A stretch of 64,000 nt of DNA, from positions 5,766,001 through 5,830,000 of the forward strand of contig NZ_CP064703.1 of the NCBI RefSeq assembly GCF_023101085.1, given 5' to 3'. The notes under the pieces were generated by a model that worked only from the letters and a program-made list of their open reading frames with translations, searched no databases and had not been told where the DNA came from. This DNA is from Bradyrhizobium sp. 170. GTDB taxonomy: Bacteria > Pseudomonadota > Alphaproteobacteria > Rhizobiales > Xanthobacteraceae. Position 1 is the stretch's first letter. Every line of letters starts with the position of its first letter. Of the stretch, positions 43,721-53,304 are shown in pieces. The translations under genes were made by a program, and so were the position numbers.

Positions 43721-45403
43721 TCACGCGGCGCGAACGCTCGCCAGGAAACGATCGACATCCGCTCTCAGCAAAGTGGACTGTTGGCTCAGCCCACCTGCAG
43801 CCGCAAGCACATCAGCTGCAGCCACCCCGGTTTGGCCAGACGCCTCGCTCACTCCTACGATGTTGCGCGACACCTCTTCCGTGCCTTGCGCGACCTGCTG
43901 GATGCTACGTGCGATCTCGCGCGTCGCGACCCCCTGCTGCTCCACGGCAGATGCAATCGCAATTGCGATTTCGTTGATCGAGGATATCGTGCCGCTCACT
44001 CCGTCGATGGCCTGGACAGCCTCACTCATGGCTCCCTGCATGCCGTTGACTTGGGTGGAGATCTCCTCCGTTGCACGTGCGGTCTGGCCCGCGAGCGACT
44101 TCACTTCGCTTGCGACGACGGCAAACCCCCTTCCCGCCTCGCCGGCACGCGCGGCCTCAATTGTCGCATTCAGTGCCAGCAGGTTCGTCTGGCTCGCGAT
44201 CGCGGTTATCAACTGAACCACGTCTCCGATCTTTGATGTCGCGGCTACAAGCCCTTGAATGGTAATATTGGTCCGTTGCGCTTCTTCAACTGCGCCGCCG
44301 GCGACCTTGGTCGAACGCGCCACCTGATTTCCTATCTCGGCGATCGAGGCCGACAGCTGCTCAGTAGCCGAGGCGACCGATTGCACGCTTGAGCTGGCCT
44401 CTTCTGCAGCAGTCGCCACCACTCCGGACTGGCGGCTGGCCGATTTCGCGGTCTCCGACATACCTTGGGAAGTCGTCCTCATTGCGGAAGCCGACTGAGA
44501 GAGGGCATCGAGTGACGTGCTCACACCCTGCTCGAATTCGTCAGCCAGCTTGCCCAAGAGGCCCCTCTTTTCCGTCTCGGCCATCAACTTCATCTCGTCC
44601 TGTTCTTGGCGAAGGCGAGCGCTCTCTATCATGGCGTCCTGAAACACTTTGACGGTCTTCGCCATCTCTCCGACTTCATCCGCACGCGAAAGCGCAGGAA
44701 TCTCCGATCTTGTATCGCCGCTCGCGAGCCTTCGCATCGCCCCAGTGAGACTGGCGATCGGCCGCGTGATACTGCGGCTGAGGAAAATCGACGTGGCCAC
44801 GACAAGAGCAAGGGCTAAAACGATGAGAAGGCCAATGCGCTTCGCTTCTGCCATGAATATCGTGTCTACGTCATCCAGATAGATGCCACCCGCGACTGCC
44901 CAGTCATAGGTCTTGAATCCGACAACATAGGCGATCTTAGGAAGTGGCTCGCCGATGCCGGCACGGGGAAAGCTAAACGCGACAAAGCCGGATCCGCCTG
45001 ACTTCACAAGGTCGACTTGCAGCCGGGAGAAAAAGACGCCGTTGGTATCCGCGGTGTCCTTCATGCTCTTGTTCTGAAACTTGGGATTGGGATGCGCGAC
45101 CAGCACGGATTCCATGTCGAGGGCATAGAAATAGTCGTCCTTGCCGAAGCGCAATGATTGAAGCAGTTGCTTGCTCCTTTCCAAGGCCTGCGCATCGGAG
45201 AGGCCTGCCGCTCTCGATGCCTTGTAGTCCAATTCAAGCGCCTGCTGCGCCAGGAGGACGAGCTGCTGAAGCTTGTCTTTTCGGTCCTCAAGCAAGCTGC
45301 TTTTGAGGGCCGACAAGCCGACGCCCGCCACGGATGCAATACCCAGAACAGAGAGAACCACCATCAACATGAGCCTGGAAGAAATCTTGAGCTTGGCGAG
45401 CAT
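43721..45403 (-). CDS. Methyl-accepting chemotaxis protein (single Cache)
   Basis: A 560-residue chemoreceptor. First membrane helix [23 protein letters not shown], then a sCache_2-type periplasmic sensor ([35 protein letters not shown]), second helix [23 protein letters not shown] ([21 protein letters not shown]) and the signalling domain. The hairpin tip is [22 protein letters not shown] and [23 protein letters not shown]. The ligand is unknown; sCache_2 receptors often bind small organic acids. Gene stands alone, flanked by GATGAC-type repeats on both sides. Confidence 0.92.
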   Translation of the reverse strand: MLAKLKISSRLMLMVVLSVLGIASVAGVGLSALKSSLLEDRKDKLQQLVLLAQQALELDYKASRAAGLSDAQALERSKQLLQSLRFGKDDYFYALDMESVLVAHPNPKFQNKSMKDTADTNGVFFSRLQVDLVKSGGSGFVAFSFPRAGIGEPLPKIAYVVGFKTYDWAVAGGIYLDDVDTIFMAEAKRIGLLIVLALALVVATSIFLSRSITRPIASLTGAMRRLASGDTRSEIPALSRADEVGEMAKTVKVFQDAMIESARLRQEQDEMKLMAETEKRGLLGKLADEFEQGVSTSLDALSQSASAMRTTSQGMSETAKSASRQSGVVATAAEEASSSVQSVASATEQLSASIAEIGNQVARSTKVAGGAVEEAQRTNITIQGLVAATSKIGDVVQLITAIASQTNLLALNATIEAARAGEAGRGFAVVASEVKSLAGQTARATEEISTQVNGMQGAMSEAVQAIDGVSGTISSINEIAIAIASAVEQQGVATREIARSIQQVAQGTEEVSRNIVGVSEASGQTGVAAADVLAAAGGLSQQSTLLRADVDRFLASVRAA

Positions 45404-45727
45404 GAAAAATCCTCAACACGTTGAGTCCGACCATCACTCTGTCTCATTTACCGCGCATTGATAAAAAATGCCTTTAGCGCGCAGGGGTCGCCCAGACATC
45501 AGCGACAGTCGAACACGGCACAGTGATACGAATATTTGCAGGCCCTGTTGTGATTACTCCGGTCCGCGGCGAAACATTACCAATTCAGATGACGGTCATC
45601 TCTTCTCTAGATGACCATCGCGCTCATGGTTAGCTAATGTGTCGTTCCGCGCGGTCCAAATTGTTCGTTAGGATGACCGGAACCTCTTTCGAACTGTTGC
45701 TGCTGCTGACTTCAAGAGTGGACTGGC
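45404..45727. other. Divergent control region of chemoreceptor and LysR genes
   Basis: No gene in this 324-base stretch. Apart from the 45587-45616 palindrome and half-site described separately, nothing else was recognised. Confidence 0.4.
45587..45616. promoter_or_regulatory. GATGAC inverted repeat (LysR operator candidate)
   Basis: AGATGAC-G-GTCATCT is a perfect 15-base palindrome at 45587-45601, followed by a further half-site AGATGACC at 45609-45616, 112 bases upstream of the LysR start. Multiple phased half-sites are normal for LysR autoregulation. Confidence 0.65.
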
Positions 45728-46591
45728 ATGTATCTCTCCGATCTCAAAGTGTTCGAGGCGGTTCTGCGCCTGGGAAGCATGAGCCGAGCGGCATCCGAAT
45801 TGGGTACTGCTCAATCCAATGTCACAACTCGTATCCAGGTGCTGGAGGGCAAGCTGGGCATTTCACTCTTCGAGCGCCACGCACGGGGCGTAGCGCCGAC
45901 CCCGGCAGCCCGCAGGGTGCTCCCCTACGTCGCGAGGCTGGCAAAGCTTGCTGCAGATGCGCGAGCTGCTGCACGGGATGATGGAGTGCCGAATGGCACG
46001 CTGCTCATCGGAAGCCTCGAGACGACCACCGCGTCGCGACTGTCTCCTCTTCTGCCAAGGTTTGCCAAGGCCTGCCCCAACGTCCGGCTCGCGATTACGA
46101 CCGGAACCACCACACGCCTATTGAATGAAGTCATCGAATATCGTCTCGATGGCGCTTTTGTCGCCGGCCCCGTCGATCACCCTGACCTGCATCAACGGCC
46201 TTTCGTCCGTGAAGAGCTCGTGCTCGTAACGACCCCTTCGATCCGGACAAAGGACCTGACTTCCATCGAGGGCTTGAAGATGATCGTTTTTCAGATCGGC
46301 TGCTCGTACCGCCAGCGTCTGGAGACAATGCTGATAGAAATGGGGATCACACTCTCCGAGCCGCAAGAGCTTGGCTCTCTCGACGCCATCATCAGTTGCG
46401 TCTCAGCCGGGCTCGGCGTCACCTTGATGCCGAGAGGTGTCATCGCTACTGCCGTCCGGGATGGCAGGGTCGCTGCGCATGCGTTGCCGCTTTCCCGGGC
46501 TGCCGTTGAGACGGTGTTCGTCTGGCGAAAAGATGTCTATATCTCGAGCGCGATGACAGCCCTGTTCGATCTGATCGAGTCGCGACCGTGA
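45728..46591 (+). CDS. LysR-family transcriptional regulator
   Basis: A 287-residue LysR protein (FEAVLRLGSMSRAASELGTA, QSNVTTRIQVLEGKLGISLF). The effector domain (GTLLIGSLETTTASRLSPLLP, RLDGAFVAGPVDHPDLHQRPF) is much like that of the 49767 LysR, so the two are paralogues (CysB/NodD-unlike, PerR-like group). It is divergent from the chemoreceptor. A likely regulator of the chemoreceptor and of the tautomerase through the shared 20-base operator. Confidence 0.9.
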   Translation: MYLSDLKVFEAVLRLGSMSRAASELGTAQSNVTTRIQVLEGKLGISLFERHARGVAPTPAARRVLPYVARLAKLAADARAAARDDGVPNGTLLIGSLETTTASRLSPLLPRFAKACPNVRLAITTGTTTRLLNEVIEYRLDGAFVAGPVDHPDLHQRPFVREELVLVTTPSIRTKDLTSIEGLKMIVFQIGCSYRQRLETMLIEMGITLSEPQELGSLDAIISCVSAGLGVTLMPRGVIATAVRDGRVAAHALPLSRAAVETVFVWRKDVYISSAMTALFDLIESRP

Positions 46592-46606
46592 CCCGGGCCG
46601 TCCAGC

Positions 46607-46870
46607 CTAGGACCGCCGCTCGCCTTCGAAGTAGTTCACCAGGCCTGTGCCCGGCGCGTAGTTGACATACTCGAAAAGCTGGTTTTGGTCCGGCAGCACG
46701 AACACTTCACGCCAGGTTCTGAGCTGGTTCTTCTTGCCGAACTTGCGGTAGCGGGCCATTGCGGCGCGGAAGATCGCGCCGTGCGACGGATGATGCTCGG
46801 CCCAATTTTTCATGTGGCCAAGCGACAGAAGGTATCCGAGCCCATGAGTATCCATCCCGGGCAGGCGATC
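46607..46870 (-). pseudogene. Aldoxime dehydratase (haem-containing) C-terminal remnant
   Basis: LGYLLSLGHMKNWAEHHPSH, GAIFRAAMARYRKFG, LRTWREVFVLPDQNQLFEYV and APGTGLVNYFE match the end of OxdA-type phenylacetaldoxime dehydratases, including the HPSH segment with the catalytic distal histidine region. The family is about 350 residues; only about 85 are homologous here. The open frame runs on upstream through an operon terminator (to 47008), so it is not a natural start. Treat as dead. Confidence 0.7.
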
Positions 46871-46988
46871 TTCGCAAACGGGCGTGCGCAACGGCACGAG
46901 CAGGTGCACCGGGGTCGATCGCCTAGGATCGAGAAAGATTGCTACTTTGAGCATCGGCCTGCCTTCGAAGAAGCAGATGCCGACCGCA

Positions 46989-47023
46989 AAAAAAGCACCC
47001 CGTTGCAATCGGCAACGGGGTGA
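46989..47023 (-). terminator. Rho-independent terminator of the MFS/nitronate monooxygenase operon
   Basis: On the minus strand CACCCCGTTGC pairs perfectly with GCAACGGGGTG around a 5-base loop, followed by seven T residues. It lies about 180 bases beyond the MFS gene stop. Confidence 0.85.
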
Positions 47024-47201
47024 CTGCGTCGCGGGATATCTGCGACAAGTCTAGGGAGGAGTTCTTCGCAGTCACGACAGCCAGAGGCTCATCGGAGACG
47101 TCGAATAAATCCTTCATACCATCTTTACCGCATATTTCCACCGGGTGTTCGTGCAAAGGGTCTTGCACGAAAACCTTGATGGCGATTGACGGGCACTCGG
47201 C

Positions 47202-48560
47202 TCATGCGATCTGGCGGCTGGCTGCCGGTGTCCTGCCGAATTCAGTGGAAAGATCGGCTGCGACAGATTTGGGCAGGCAGAGGATATTGACCGCCGCGGT
47301 CAGGAGGGCAATCGCGATCGGATAGATCAGGCCGGCGTAGATGTTGCCGGTGTAGCTGACGAGCGAGAGACTAATCAGCGGAACGAAGCCGCCGAATATC
47401 CCGGTGCCGATGTGATAGGGAAGCGACAGCGATGTGTATCGCAGCCGCGCCGGAAAGAGCTCTACGAGAAACGCGGCATTCGGCCCGTAGACCAGTGCTA
47501 CGAAGACGAGCTGCGCCAGGATAAGCGCGGTGACGGCCACGTAATTTTGCGCAGCCGTGGCGCTCGCAATTCCCATGTAGATGGGAACGTAGAGCGCGGC
47601 GGCGAGGAGCAGTCCGGTGACGATCAGTGGACGACGTCCGATGCGGTCTGACAAGGCCCCGCTCACGACGATCAGCGGCGTGCCGATGGCTAGAGCAACG
47701 GCGACGCAGACATTCGCCGTCAAGAAGTCTACCTTGAGAACGCTCTGCAGGAAATACAGCGCGTAGAATTGCCCGGTGTACCATACGCATCCCAGACCCG
47801 CCGTCGCGCCGAAGAGAGCATAGAGCGCATAACCCAATCCTTGTCTCGTGCCGAAACTTTCGCGAACCGGCGCCCGCGAGACCTTGCCGGCCTGGCGCAT
47901 CTGCTCGAAAACCGGCGACTCGCTGAGCTTGAGACGAAGATAGATCGAAAGCACGACTAGAAGTGCAGACAGCAAGAACGGGATACGCCATCCCCAAGCA
48001 CGGAATGCTTCCTCCCCGAGCGATAGCCGACACGCCAACACGACCAGAATCGCAACAAAGAAGCCTAGGGTGGCTGTGGTCTGGATAAAGCTAGTGAAGA
48101 AGCCTCGACGATTTGCCGGTGCGTGCTCGGCCACATAGATGGCCGCGCCACCGTACTCGCCGCCGATGGCCAAGCCCTGTACCAAACGGAGTACGACAAG
48201 CGCGACAGGTGCAGCAAAGCCGACACTCGCATATGTCGGCAAAAGTCCGACCGCGGTGGTCGCAATTCCCATCAAAATAAGAGTCAGCAGAAAGGTGTGC
48301 TTGCGTCCCAATCGATCCCCAAGACTGCCGAAAAGGATGGCACCGAACGGCCGGATGACAAACCCGGTAGCAAAGGTTGCAACGCTGATCAGGACGGCGG
48401 CGGTGGGATCGTTGGCGGGATAGAAGAGGGTCGAAAAGAACACAGCAAGGCTTCCATAGAGATAGAAGTCATACCACTCGATAATCGTGCCTGCACTTGA
48501 GGCAAGCACCACCGTCCAGATTCCCGGGTTCGGGGCGTCCGCTTTACGTTCGCTCATCAT
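47202..48560 (-). CDS. MFS transporter, metabolite:H+ symporter (MHS) family
   Basis: A 452-residue, 12-helix permease. MHS-family signatures: SAGTIIEWYDFYLYGSLAVFF at the start, FVIRPFGAILFGSLGDRLGRK, LVQGLAIGGEYGGAAIYVAEHAP, LKLSESPVFEQ and LSDRIGRRPLI. Relatives carry organic acids such as citrate, alpha-ketoglutarate, shikimate or aromatic acids by proton symport. Two ATGs in tandem (48560, 48557) follow AAGGAGAGAT. The gene follows the nitronate monooxygenase on the same strand and is followed by a terminator. Confidence 0.9.
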   Translation of the reverse strand: MMSERKADAPNPGIWTVVLASSAGTIIEWYDFYLYGSLAVFFSTLFYPANDPTAAVLISVATFATGFVIRPFGAILFGSLGDRLGRKHTFLLTLILMGIATTAVGLLPTYASVGFAAPVALVVLRLVQGLAIGGEYGGAAIYVAEHAPANRRGFFTSFIQTTATLGFFVAILVVLACRLSLGEEAFRAWGWRIPFLLSALLVVLSIYLRLKLSESPVFEQMRQAGKVSRAPVRESFGTRQGLGYALYALFGATAGLGCVWYTGQFYALYFLQSVLKVDFLTANVCVAVALAIGTPLIVVSGALSDRIGRRPLIVTGLLLAAALYVPIYMGIASATAAQNYVAVTALILAQLVFVALVYGPNAAFLVELFPARLRYTSLSLPYHIGTGIFGGFVPLISLSLVSYTGNIYAGLIYPIAIALLTAAVNILCLPKSVAADLSTEFGRTPAASRQIA

Positions 48561-48660
48561 ATCTCTCCTTCGGCCTTGTTGGGCACGTGTTTTCCCGGGC
48601 GCGTGCGCCGCAGCGCACGCGCCGTTTACACCCGGCAATACGTTGAAAGTTGCGGACCCA

Positions 48661-49650
48661 TCAGGCCGCGATAGAGTTTCGCGTCGGCGCGTAGCGCGAG
48701 AGACATGCGCTTGCTTCTGCTGAAATGCGCTTCACCAGCTCACCGGCGGTTGGAATGTCGTTGATGAGGCCGATTGCTTCTCCGACCGTGACATTGGCGG
48801 TATCGTAGTCGCCGGAGACCCACGCCTTCTCGACGCGCTGCAGCTCGGCTTCTTGCAATGTGCGCAGATCGTCTTCCCGGCCATGCCACCTTTCGATGAA
48901 GCCGTTCTTCATCAGGCGCCCAGTGTACTCGGAGGGCCAAGCCTTCTTGCGGACAACGTCGTAGACACGCGTCCGGATCGTTTCATCGCCGGTGGCTGCG
49001 AGCACCTTTTCTTTCGCGTTGCGATGAATGACAGCTTCTTGCGTGGCCCAAAACCGCGATCCGATCAAAGCACCGTCGGCACCCAGCATCAGCGCCGCGG
49101 CCAGACCGCGCCCGTCGGCAATGCCTCCGGCGGCAAGAAGGATAACGCGCGGCGCTCGTTGCGCGATCATATCGGCGACTGCAGGAACGAACGGCATTGT
49201 CGAGCGCGCCGTGAGACCGTGGCCACCTGCCTCCGTACCCTGTGCGACAACAACGTCCGCGCCGACATCGATCGCCCGCCGGGCATGCTCGAGCGTATGC
49301 ACCTGACAGATCAGCGGGACGCCGGCCTGCTTCACTTTTGGGGCATATGGCGCAGGATCCGAGAACGACAGCATGATCGCTTTCTTGTGCCGCTCCAGAG
49401 CGAGATCGAGCAGACCCGGATCATTCGCCAGCGCCCATGTGATGAATCCACAGCCGACGTCAGGGCGGCTCACCTTCGCGGACTGTTCTTCGAACCAGGC
49501 GCGGTTGGCATAACCGCCGCCAAGAAGGCCCAGAGCACCTGCCGCGGAAACCGCGGAAGCCAGCTCGCCGCCGGAGGCCGGATCCATCGGCGCCAGCACG
49601 ATCGGGTGCTCAAGCCCAAAAAAATCGGTCAACCTCGTCTTGATAGCCAT
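48661..49650 (-). CDS. Nitronate monooxygenase (2-nitropropane dioxygenase family)
   Basis: A 329-residue FMN TIM-barrel enzyme that oxidises alkyl nitronates such as propionate-3-nitronate. ATG at 49648-49650 has AGGAAGAGAC before it. Motifs: PIVLAPMDPASGGELASAVS, VVVAQGTEAGGHG (with the catalytic His region), LLAAGGIADGRGLAAALMLG and GADGALIGSRFWATQE. Upstream is a divergent LysR with a GATGAC inverted repeat; downstream is an MHS-type permease. Together with the aldoxime dehydratase piece nearby this suggests metabolism of nitro or oxime compounds. Confidence 0.9.
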   Translation of the reverse strand: MAIKTRLTDFFGLEHPIVLAPMDPASGGELASAVSAAGALGLLGGGYANRAWFEEQSAKVSRPDVGCGFITWALANDPGLLDLALERHKKAIMLSFSDPAPYAPKVKQAGVPLICQVHTLEHARRAIDVGADVVVAQGTEAGGHGLTARSTMPFVPAVADMIAQRAPRVILLAAGGIADGRGLAAALMLGADGALIGSRFWATQEAVIHRNAKEKVLAATGDETIRTRVYDVVRKKAWPSEYTGRLMKNGFIERWHGREDDLRTLQEAELQRVEKAWVSGDYDTANVTVGEAIGLINDIPTAGELVKRISAEASACLSRYAPTRNSIAA

Positions 49651-49741
49651 GTCTCTTCCTTTTCCTAGGCTCAGTTCCCGTCTTGGATGCTGGGAAGCTA
49701 GATTGGCTATTGACAACATAAAAGTGATTATTATTGATCAG

Positions 49742-49764
49742 GGTCATCATTGGGGGAGATGACC
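49742..49764. promoter_or_regulatory. GGTCATC-GATGACC inverted repeat (LysR operator candidate)
   Basis: GGTCATC at 49742-49748 and GATGACC at 49758-49764 are perfect 7-base inverted arms, immediately before the LysR start (49767) and 92 bases upstream of the nitronate monooxygenase start. The half-site matches the operators near 43.68 and 45.59 kb. Confidence 0.6.
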
Positions 49765-49766
49765 AT

Positions 49767-50714
49767 ATGGACAGTACGGATTTGAATGTCTTTTCCGCCG
49801 TCGCCATGGCCGGCGGAATCGGCCGCGCCGCCCACGATCTCAACACTGTCCAATCGAACGTGACCCAGCGAATTCGAGCGCTGGAGAACCGGCTCGGCGT
49901 CCGACTTTTTGATCGATCCAAGAAAGGCGTCACGCTCACCTCGATGGGCAGCAGGCTGCTTCCCTACGCCAAGCGGATCAGCGATCTGTTGGCCGAGGCG
50001 CATTGCGCAGTGAAGGACGAGGCGTGGCCGGGCGGCGAACTGCGCATTGGGTCGATGGAGACGACGGCGGCGTTACGCCTGCCACCGTTACTCACCCACT
50101 ACGGCATCGCTTATCCCGATGTCGACGTTCAGGTCGAGACGGGTCCGACCGCAGCCCTGGTTGACCGCGTATTGGCTCGGAAGCTTGATGGAGCTTTTGT
50201 CTCTGCACCGGTCACGCACGGTGAACTGACCTGCAAACCGATCGTGGATGAGGAGTTGGTGCTGATCACGCCGCCGATGGTGACGTCCCCCCAACACCTC
50301 AGCAAATTCCTGGCTTCGGGAAGCGGCCGGAAGGTGATTGTGTTTCGCGCCGGCTGCTCCTATCGACAGCGCCTGTCGGAATATCTTGCGCATCGTGGTT
50401 TCGTCGACCTGCGCTGGATGGAAATGGGAACGCTCGACGGGATCATCGGTTGTGTGGCGGCTTCGGTCGGGCTGTCGTTGGTGCCGCGCGTGGTCGCTGA
50501 TTCTGCCGAACGACAGGGCTTGATCCGCCTGCATTCGTTGCCGAACGGGACCGGCAGGGCCACCACTGTTTTCGTTCATCGTAAGGACGCATTCGTGTCC
50601 TCCGCCTTGCGGGCGTTTATGGAATGCGCCGGATCGGGAACGAACCAAACAGCCCCGCCCCAGCAACCGGCAGTGGCGCTCAAGCAGCCTCGAAAGACGA
50701 CCTTGCCGCCTTGA
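49767..50714 (+). CDS. LysR-family regulator divergent from nitronate monooxygenase
   Basis: A 315-residue LysR protein ([40 protein letters not shown]), paralogous to the one at 45728: compare [20 protein letters not shown] with RLDGAFVAGPVDHPDLHQRP. ATG 49767 follows GGGGGAG. It shares its control region with the nitronate monooxygenase-MFS operon and probably controls it. Its last 35 bases overlap the end of the next, convergent LysR gene. Confidence 0.9.
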   Translation: MDSTDLNVFSAVAMAGGIGRAAHDLNTVQSNVTQRIRALENRLGVRLFDRSKKGVTLTSMGSRLLPYAKRISDLLAEAHCAVKDEAWPGGELRIGSMETTAALRLPPLLTHYGIAYPDVDVQVETGPTAALVDRVLARKLDGAFVSAPVTHGELTCKPIVDEELVLITPPMVTSPQHLSKFLASGSGRKVIVFRAGCSYRQRLSEYLAHRGFVDLRWMEMGTLDGIIGCVAASVGLSLVPRVVADSAERQGLIRLHSLPNGTGRATTVFVHRKDAFVSSALRAFMECAGSGTNQTAPPQQPAVALKQPRKTTLPP

Positions 50715-51567
50715 CTGAGGCCACGATGAAGCGATGCACTTCCGCAACGCGCCGCGTTTCGTGCGTATCGGGATGTGACGTCAGCCAGTAGTTCCGCACG
50801 AAACGGATGTCGGGAAGCAGACGCCGCAATTCGGGATAGCGTTGGGCCACATAATCATGAAGGATTCCAACGCCGTGTCCACCGCGAACTGCCTCCATCT
50901 GCGCAACGACGCTGCCGCATTCATAGCGTCGCGACATGAGCCGGCCGAGCACTGAGGCATAGTCCAATGCCCTGCTGTAGACGAAATCCTCGACCTGGGT
51001 GACGAACAGGCGGCCGGCAAGATCGGCCTGCGTCTTGATGGGACCCTCGCGCGCCAGATAAGCATCAGCAGCATACACACTGAGCGTGTAGTCGGTGAGC
51101 TTGGATAGGATCAGCTTGCCCTGCTTGGGTCGGTCCAGGGTGATCGCAACGTCAGCCTCGCGCCTTGACAACGAGAACGTGCGTGGAAGCGGCACGAGCT
51201 GAATGACAAGGCCCGGGTGCTTCGCTGCCAGCGCGCCCAGCCTATCGGCCAGGAAGTAGTTGCCAAGCCCGTCCGGCGCCCCTACGCGCACCGTGCCGGT
51301 GAGGGCCTCGGCGGCGCCTCCAATGCTCGATCCCACTTTGAGGAATTCGCTCTCTGCGCGCTCGGCAGCCGCGACAAGCGCCTCGCCCGCCGCCGTCAGC
51401 GTGCAGCCTGCAGTGTGTCGTTCGAGCAGTTTGGCATTCAAGCCACTCTCCAGCGCCGTCAGTTGCCGGGCGACCGTTGCATGGTTTAGCCGCAGGCTTT
51501 TCGAGGCCTTCAGAATCTGGCCGGCACGCGCCACCTCCAAGAATATCCGAACGCGCTCCCAATCCAT
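50680..51567 (-). CDS. LysR-family regulator of mmsA
   Basis: A 295-residue LysR protein ([39 protein letters not shown]; effector domain from about 95, [20 protein letters not shown]). It is divergent from mmsA across 105 bases that hold a T-N11-A palindrome, the usual layout for a LysR activator. A frameshifted copy of its N-terminal third lies at 40380-40705. Confidence 0.92.
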   Translation of the reverse strand: MDWERVRIFLEVARAGQILKASKSLRLNHATVARQLTALESGLNAKLLERHTAGCTLTAAGEALVAAAERAESEFLKVGSSIGGAAEALTGTVRVGAPDGLGNYFLADRLGALAAKHPGLVIQLVPLPRTFSLSRREADVAITLDRPKQGKLILSKLTDYTLSVYAADAYLAREGPIKTQADLAGRLFVTQVEDFVYSRALDYASVLGRLMSRRYECGSVVAQMEAVRGGHGVGILHDYVAQRYPELRRLLPDIRFVRNYWLTSHPDTHETRRVAEVHRFIVASVKAARSSFEAA

Positions 51568-51622
51568 TGACTACACTTTCTGCACAACGGAGCCGCGAAT
51601 TCGGCCGTTGATGCCGCAATTT

Positions 51623-51635
51623 TATGCGCTGCATA
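51623..51635. promoter_or_regulatory. T-N11-A palindrome in the lysR-mmsA promoter region
   Basis: TATGC-GCT-GCATA is a perfect 13-base palindrome with the LysR T-N11-A pattern, 37 bases before mmsA and 55 bases before the lysR start. Confidence 0.6.
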
Positions 51636-51672
51636 TTTGGCTCGATCAAGCATCATTTTAGGGAAGCAGCCA

Positions 51673-53172
51673 ATGCCCGTGACTATTCTGAACTTCATCA
51701 ATGGCGAGTTGGTGCCGAGCCGTGGCCCTCGCACCGCGCCGGTCTACAATCCCGCGACCGGTGAGCAATCGGCAACGCTCGGACTTGCTACGACGCAAGA
51801 CGTGCGGTCGGCCGCCGAGGCGGCCCGCAAGGCCTTTCCGGCCTGGGCGAACACACCGCCACTGCGGCGCGCTCGTATTCTCAATCGTTTCCTGCGGATC
51901 ATGGAGGATCGAATCGATGAACTTGCCCAAGTGATCACCGCTGAACACGGCAAGGTGCTCTCGGACGCGAAGGGCGAGATCCAACGCGGCATGGAGGTGG
52001 TGGAGTTCGCGACGGGCGCGCCGCAACTGCTCAAGGGAGAAATCAGCGAGAATGTCGGCACCCGCGTTGACAGCCACTCGCTGCGTCAACCGCTCGGGGT
52101 GGTCGCTGGTATCACGCCATTCAATTTCCCGGCGATGGTCCCGATGTGGATGTTCCCGGTTGCGCTGGCCTGCGGCAATACGTTTATCCTCAAGCCGTCA
52201 GAGCGCGATCCCTCGGCCTCGCTGGTGCTTGCGCAGTGGCTGAAGGAAGCCGGACTGCCCGACGGCGTGTTCAACGTCGTGCATGGCGACAAGGAAGCGG
52301 TGGATGCCATTCTGACCGATCCGGATATCGTCGCGGTCAGCTTCGTCGGCTCGACGCCAATTGCGCGCTACATCTATGAGACGGCGACCAGCCGCGGCAA
52401 GCGCTGCCAAGCGCTGGGCGGCGCCAAGAACCACATGATCGTGATGCCTGACGCCGACATGGACCAGGCGGTCGACGCTCTCGTGGGCGCGGCTTATGGC
52501 TCCGCCGGCGAGCGCTGCATGGCAATCTCGGTAGCCGTTCCGATTGGAGACACGACCGCGGACCGTCTGGTCGAAAAGCTGGCGCCCAAGGTTCGCGCGC
52601 TTAACATTGGTCCCGGTACCGACCCCGATGCCGAGATGGGCCCGCTGGTGACGAAGCAACACCTCGACAAGGTCAGAGGCTATATTGACGCCGGCGTTGA
52701 CGAAGGCGCGAAGCTCATCGTGGACGGGCGCGATTTCCATCGCCAGGGCTACGAGAAGGGCTACTTCATCGGTGGCAGCCTGTTTGATCGCGTGACCACG
52801 GACATGAAGATCTATCAAGAAGAGATCTTCGGACCGGTGCTCGTGGTGGCTCGGGCCAAGTCGTATGACGATGCGGCCGACATGATCAACCAGCACGAAT
52901 TCGGCAACGGCACCGCAATCTTCACCAGGGACGGCGATGCAGCGCGCGAATTCGCGCATCAGATCCAGGTCGGCATGGTGGGCATCAACGTACCAATCCC
53001 GGTGCCGATGGCATTCCATTCGTTCGGTGGATGGAAAGCCTCTCTGTTCGGCGACCATCACATGCATGGCCCCGAGGGCGTCCGCTTCTATACCAAGCTG
53101 AAAACGATAACGACCCGATGGCCGACGGGCATCCGGGCAGGCGCCGAGTTCGTGATGCCGACGATGTCCTGA
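51673..53172 (+). CDS. mmsA: CoA-acylating methylmalonate-semialdehyde dehydrogenase
   Basis: A 499-residue NAD+-dependent aldehyde dehydrogenase of the MmsA/IolA type, which converts methylmalonate semialdehyde to propionyl-CoA (or malonate semialdehyde to acetyl-CoA) and CO2. Features: [19 protein letters not shown], the lysine region [35 protein letters not shown], the catalytic Cys in [14 protein letters not shown], and the C-terminal [18 protein letters not shown] typical of the group. ATG 51673 is used. It serves valine, inositol or beta-alanine/propionate breakdown; the nearby acuI gene also feeds the propionyl-CoA pool. Confidence 0.95.
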   Translation: MPVTILNFINGELVPSRGPRTAPVYNPATGEQSATLGLATTQDVRSAAEAARKAFPAWANTPPLRRARILNRFLRIMEDRIDELAQVITAEHGKVLSDAKGEIQRGMEVVEFATGAPQLLKGEISENVGTRVDSHSLRQPLGVVAGITPFNFPAMVPMWMFPVALACGNTFILKPSERDPSASLVLAQWLKEAGLPDGVFNVVHGDKEAVDAILTDPDIVAVSFVGSTPIARYIYETATSRGKRCQALGGAKNHMIVMPDADMDQAVDALVGAAYGSAGERCMAISVAVPIGDTTADRLVEKLAPKVRALNIGPGTDPDAEMGPLVTKQHLDKVRGYIDAGVDEGAKLIVDGRDFHRQGYEKGYFIGGSLFDRVTTDMKIYQEEIFGPVLVVARAKSYDDAADMINQHEFGNGTAIFTRDGDAAREFAHQIQVGMVGINVPIPVPMAFHSFGGWKASLFGDHHMHGPEGVRFYTKLKTITTRWPTGIRAGAEFVMPTMS

Positions 53173-53184
53173 TCTTCTCCAAAT

Positions 53185-53213
53185 GGAAGGCCGTGCCAGC
53201 TCCACGGCCTTCC
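53185..53213 (+). terminator. Hairpin between mmsA and the flavoprotein operon
   Basis: GGAAGGCCGTG pairs perfectly with CACGGCCTTCC around 7 bases, starting 13 bases after the mmsA stop. No T run, so it may act with Rho or as a transcript-stabilising end. Confidence 0.5.
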
Positions 53214-53304
53214 AAATCTCCACTTGGCTCAGGCCTCAAATGGAGAACTCTGGCACGTCGCCGCCAGAGAGGTCGATTCGGCCGATCAATCCGTGAATGT
53301 CGCC

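Noticed and set aside
46607..47008. A 133-codon frame as an intact small aldoxime dehydratase
   Set aside because: The family needs about 350 residues, and the frame begins inside a terminator hairpin.
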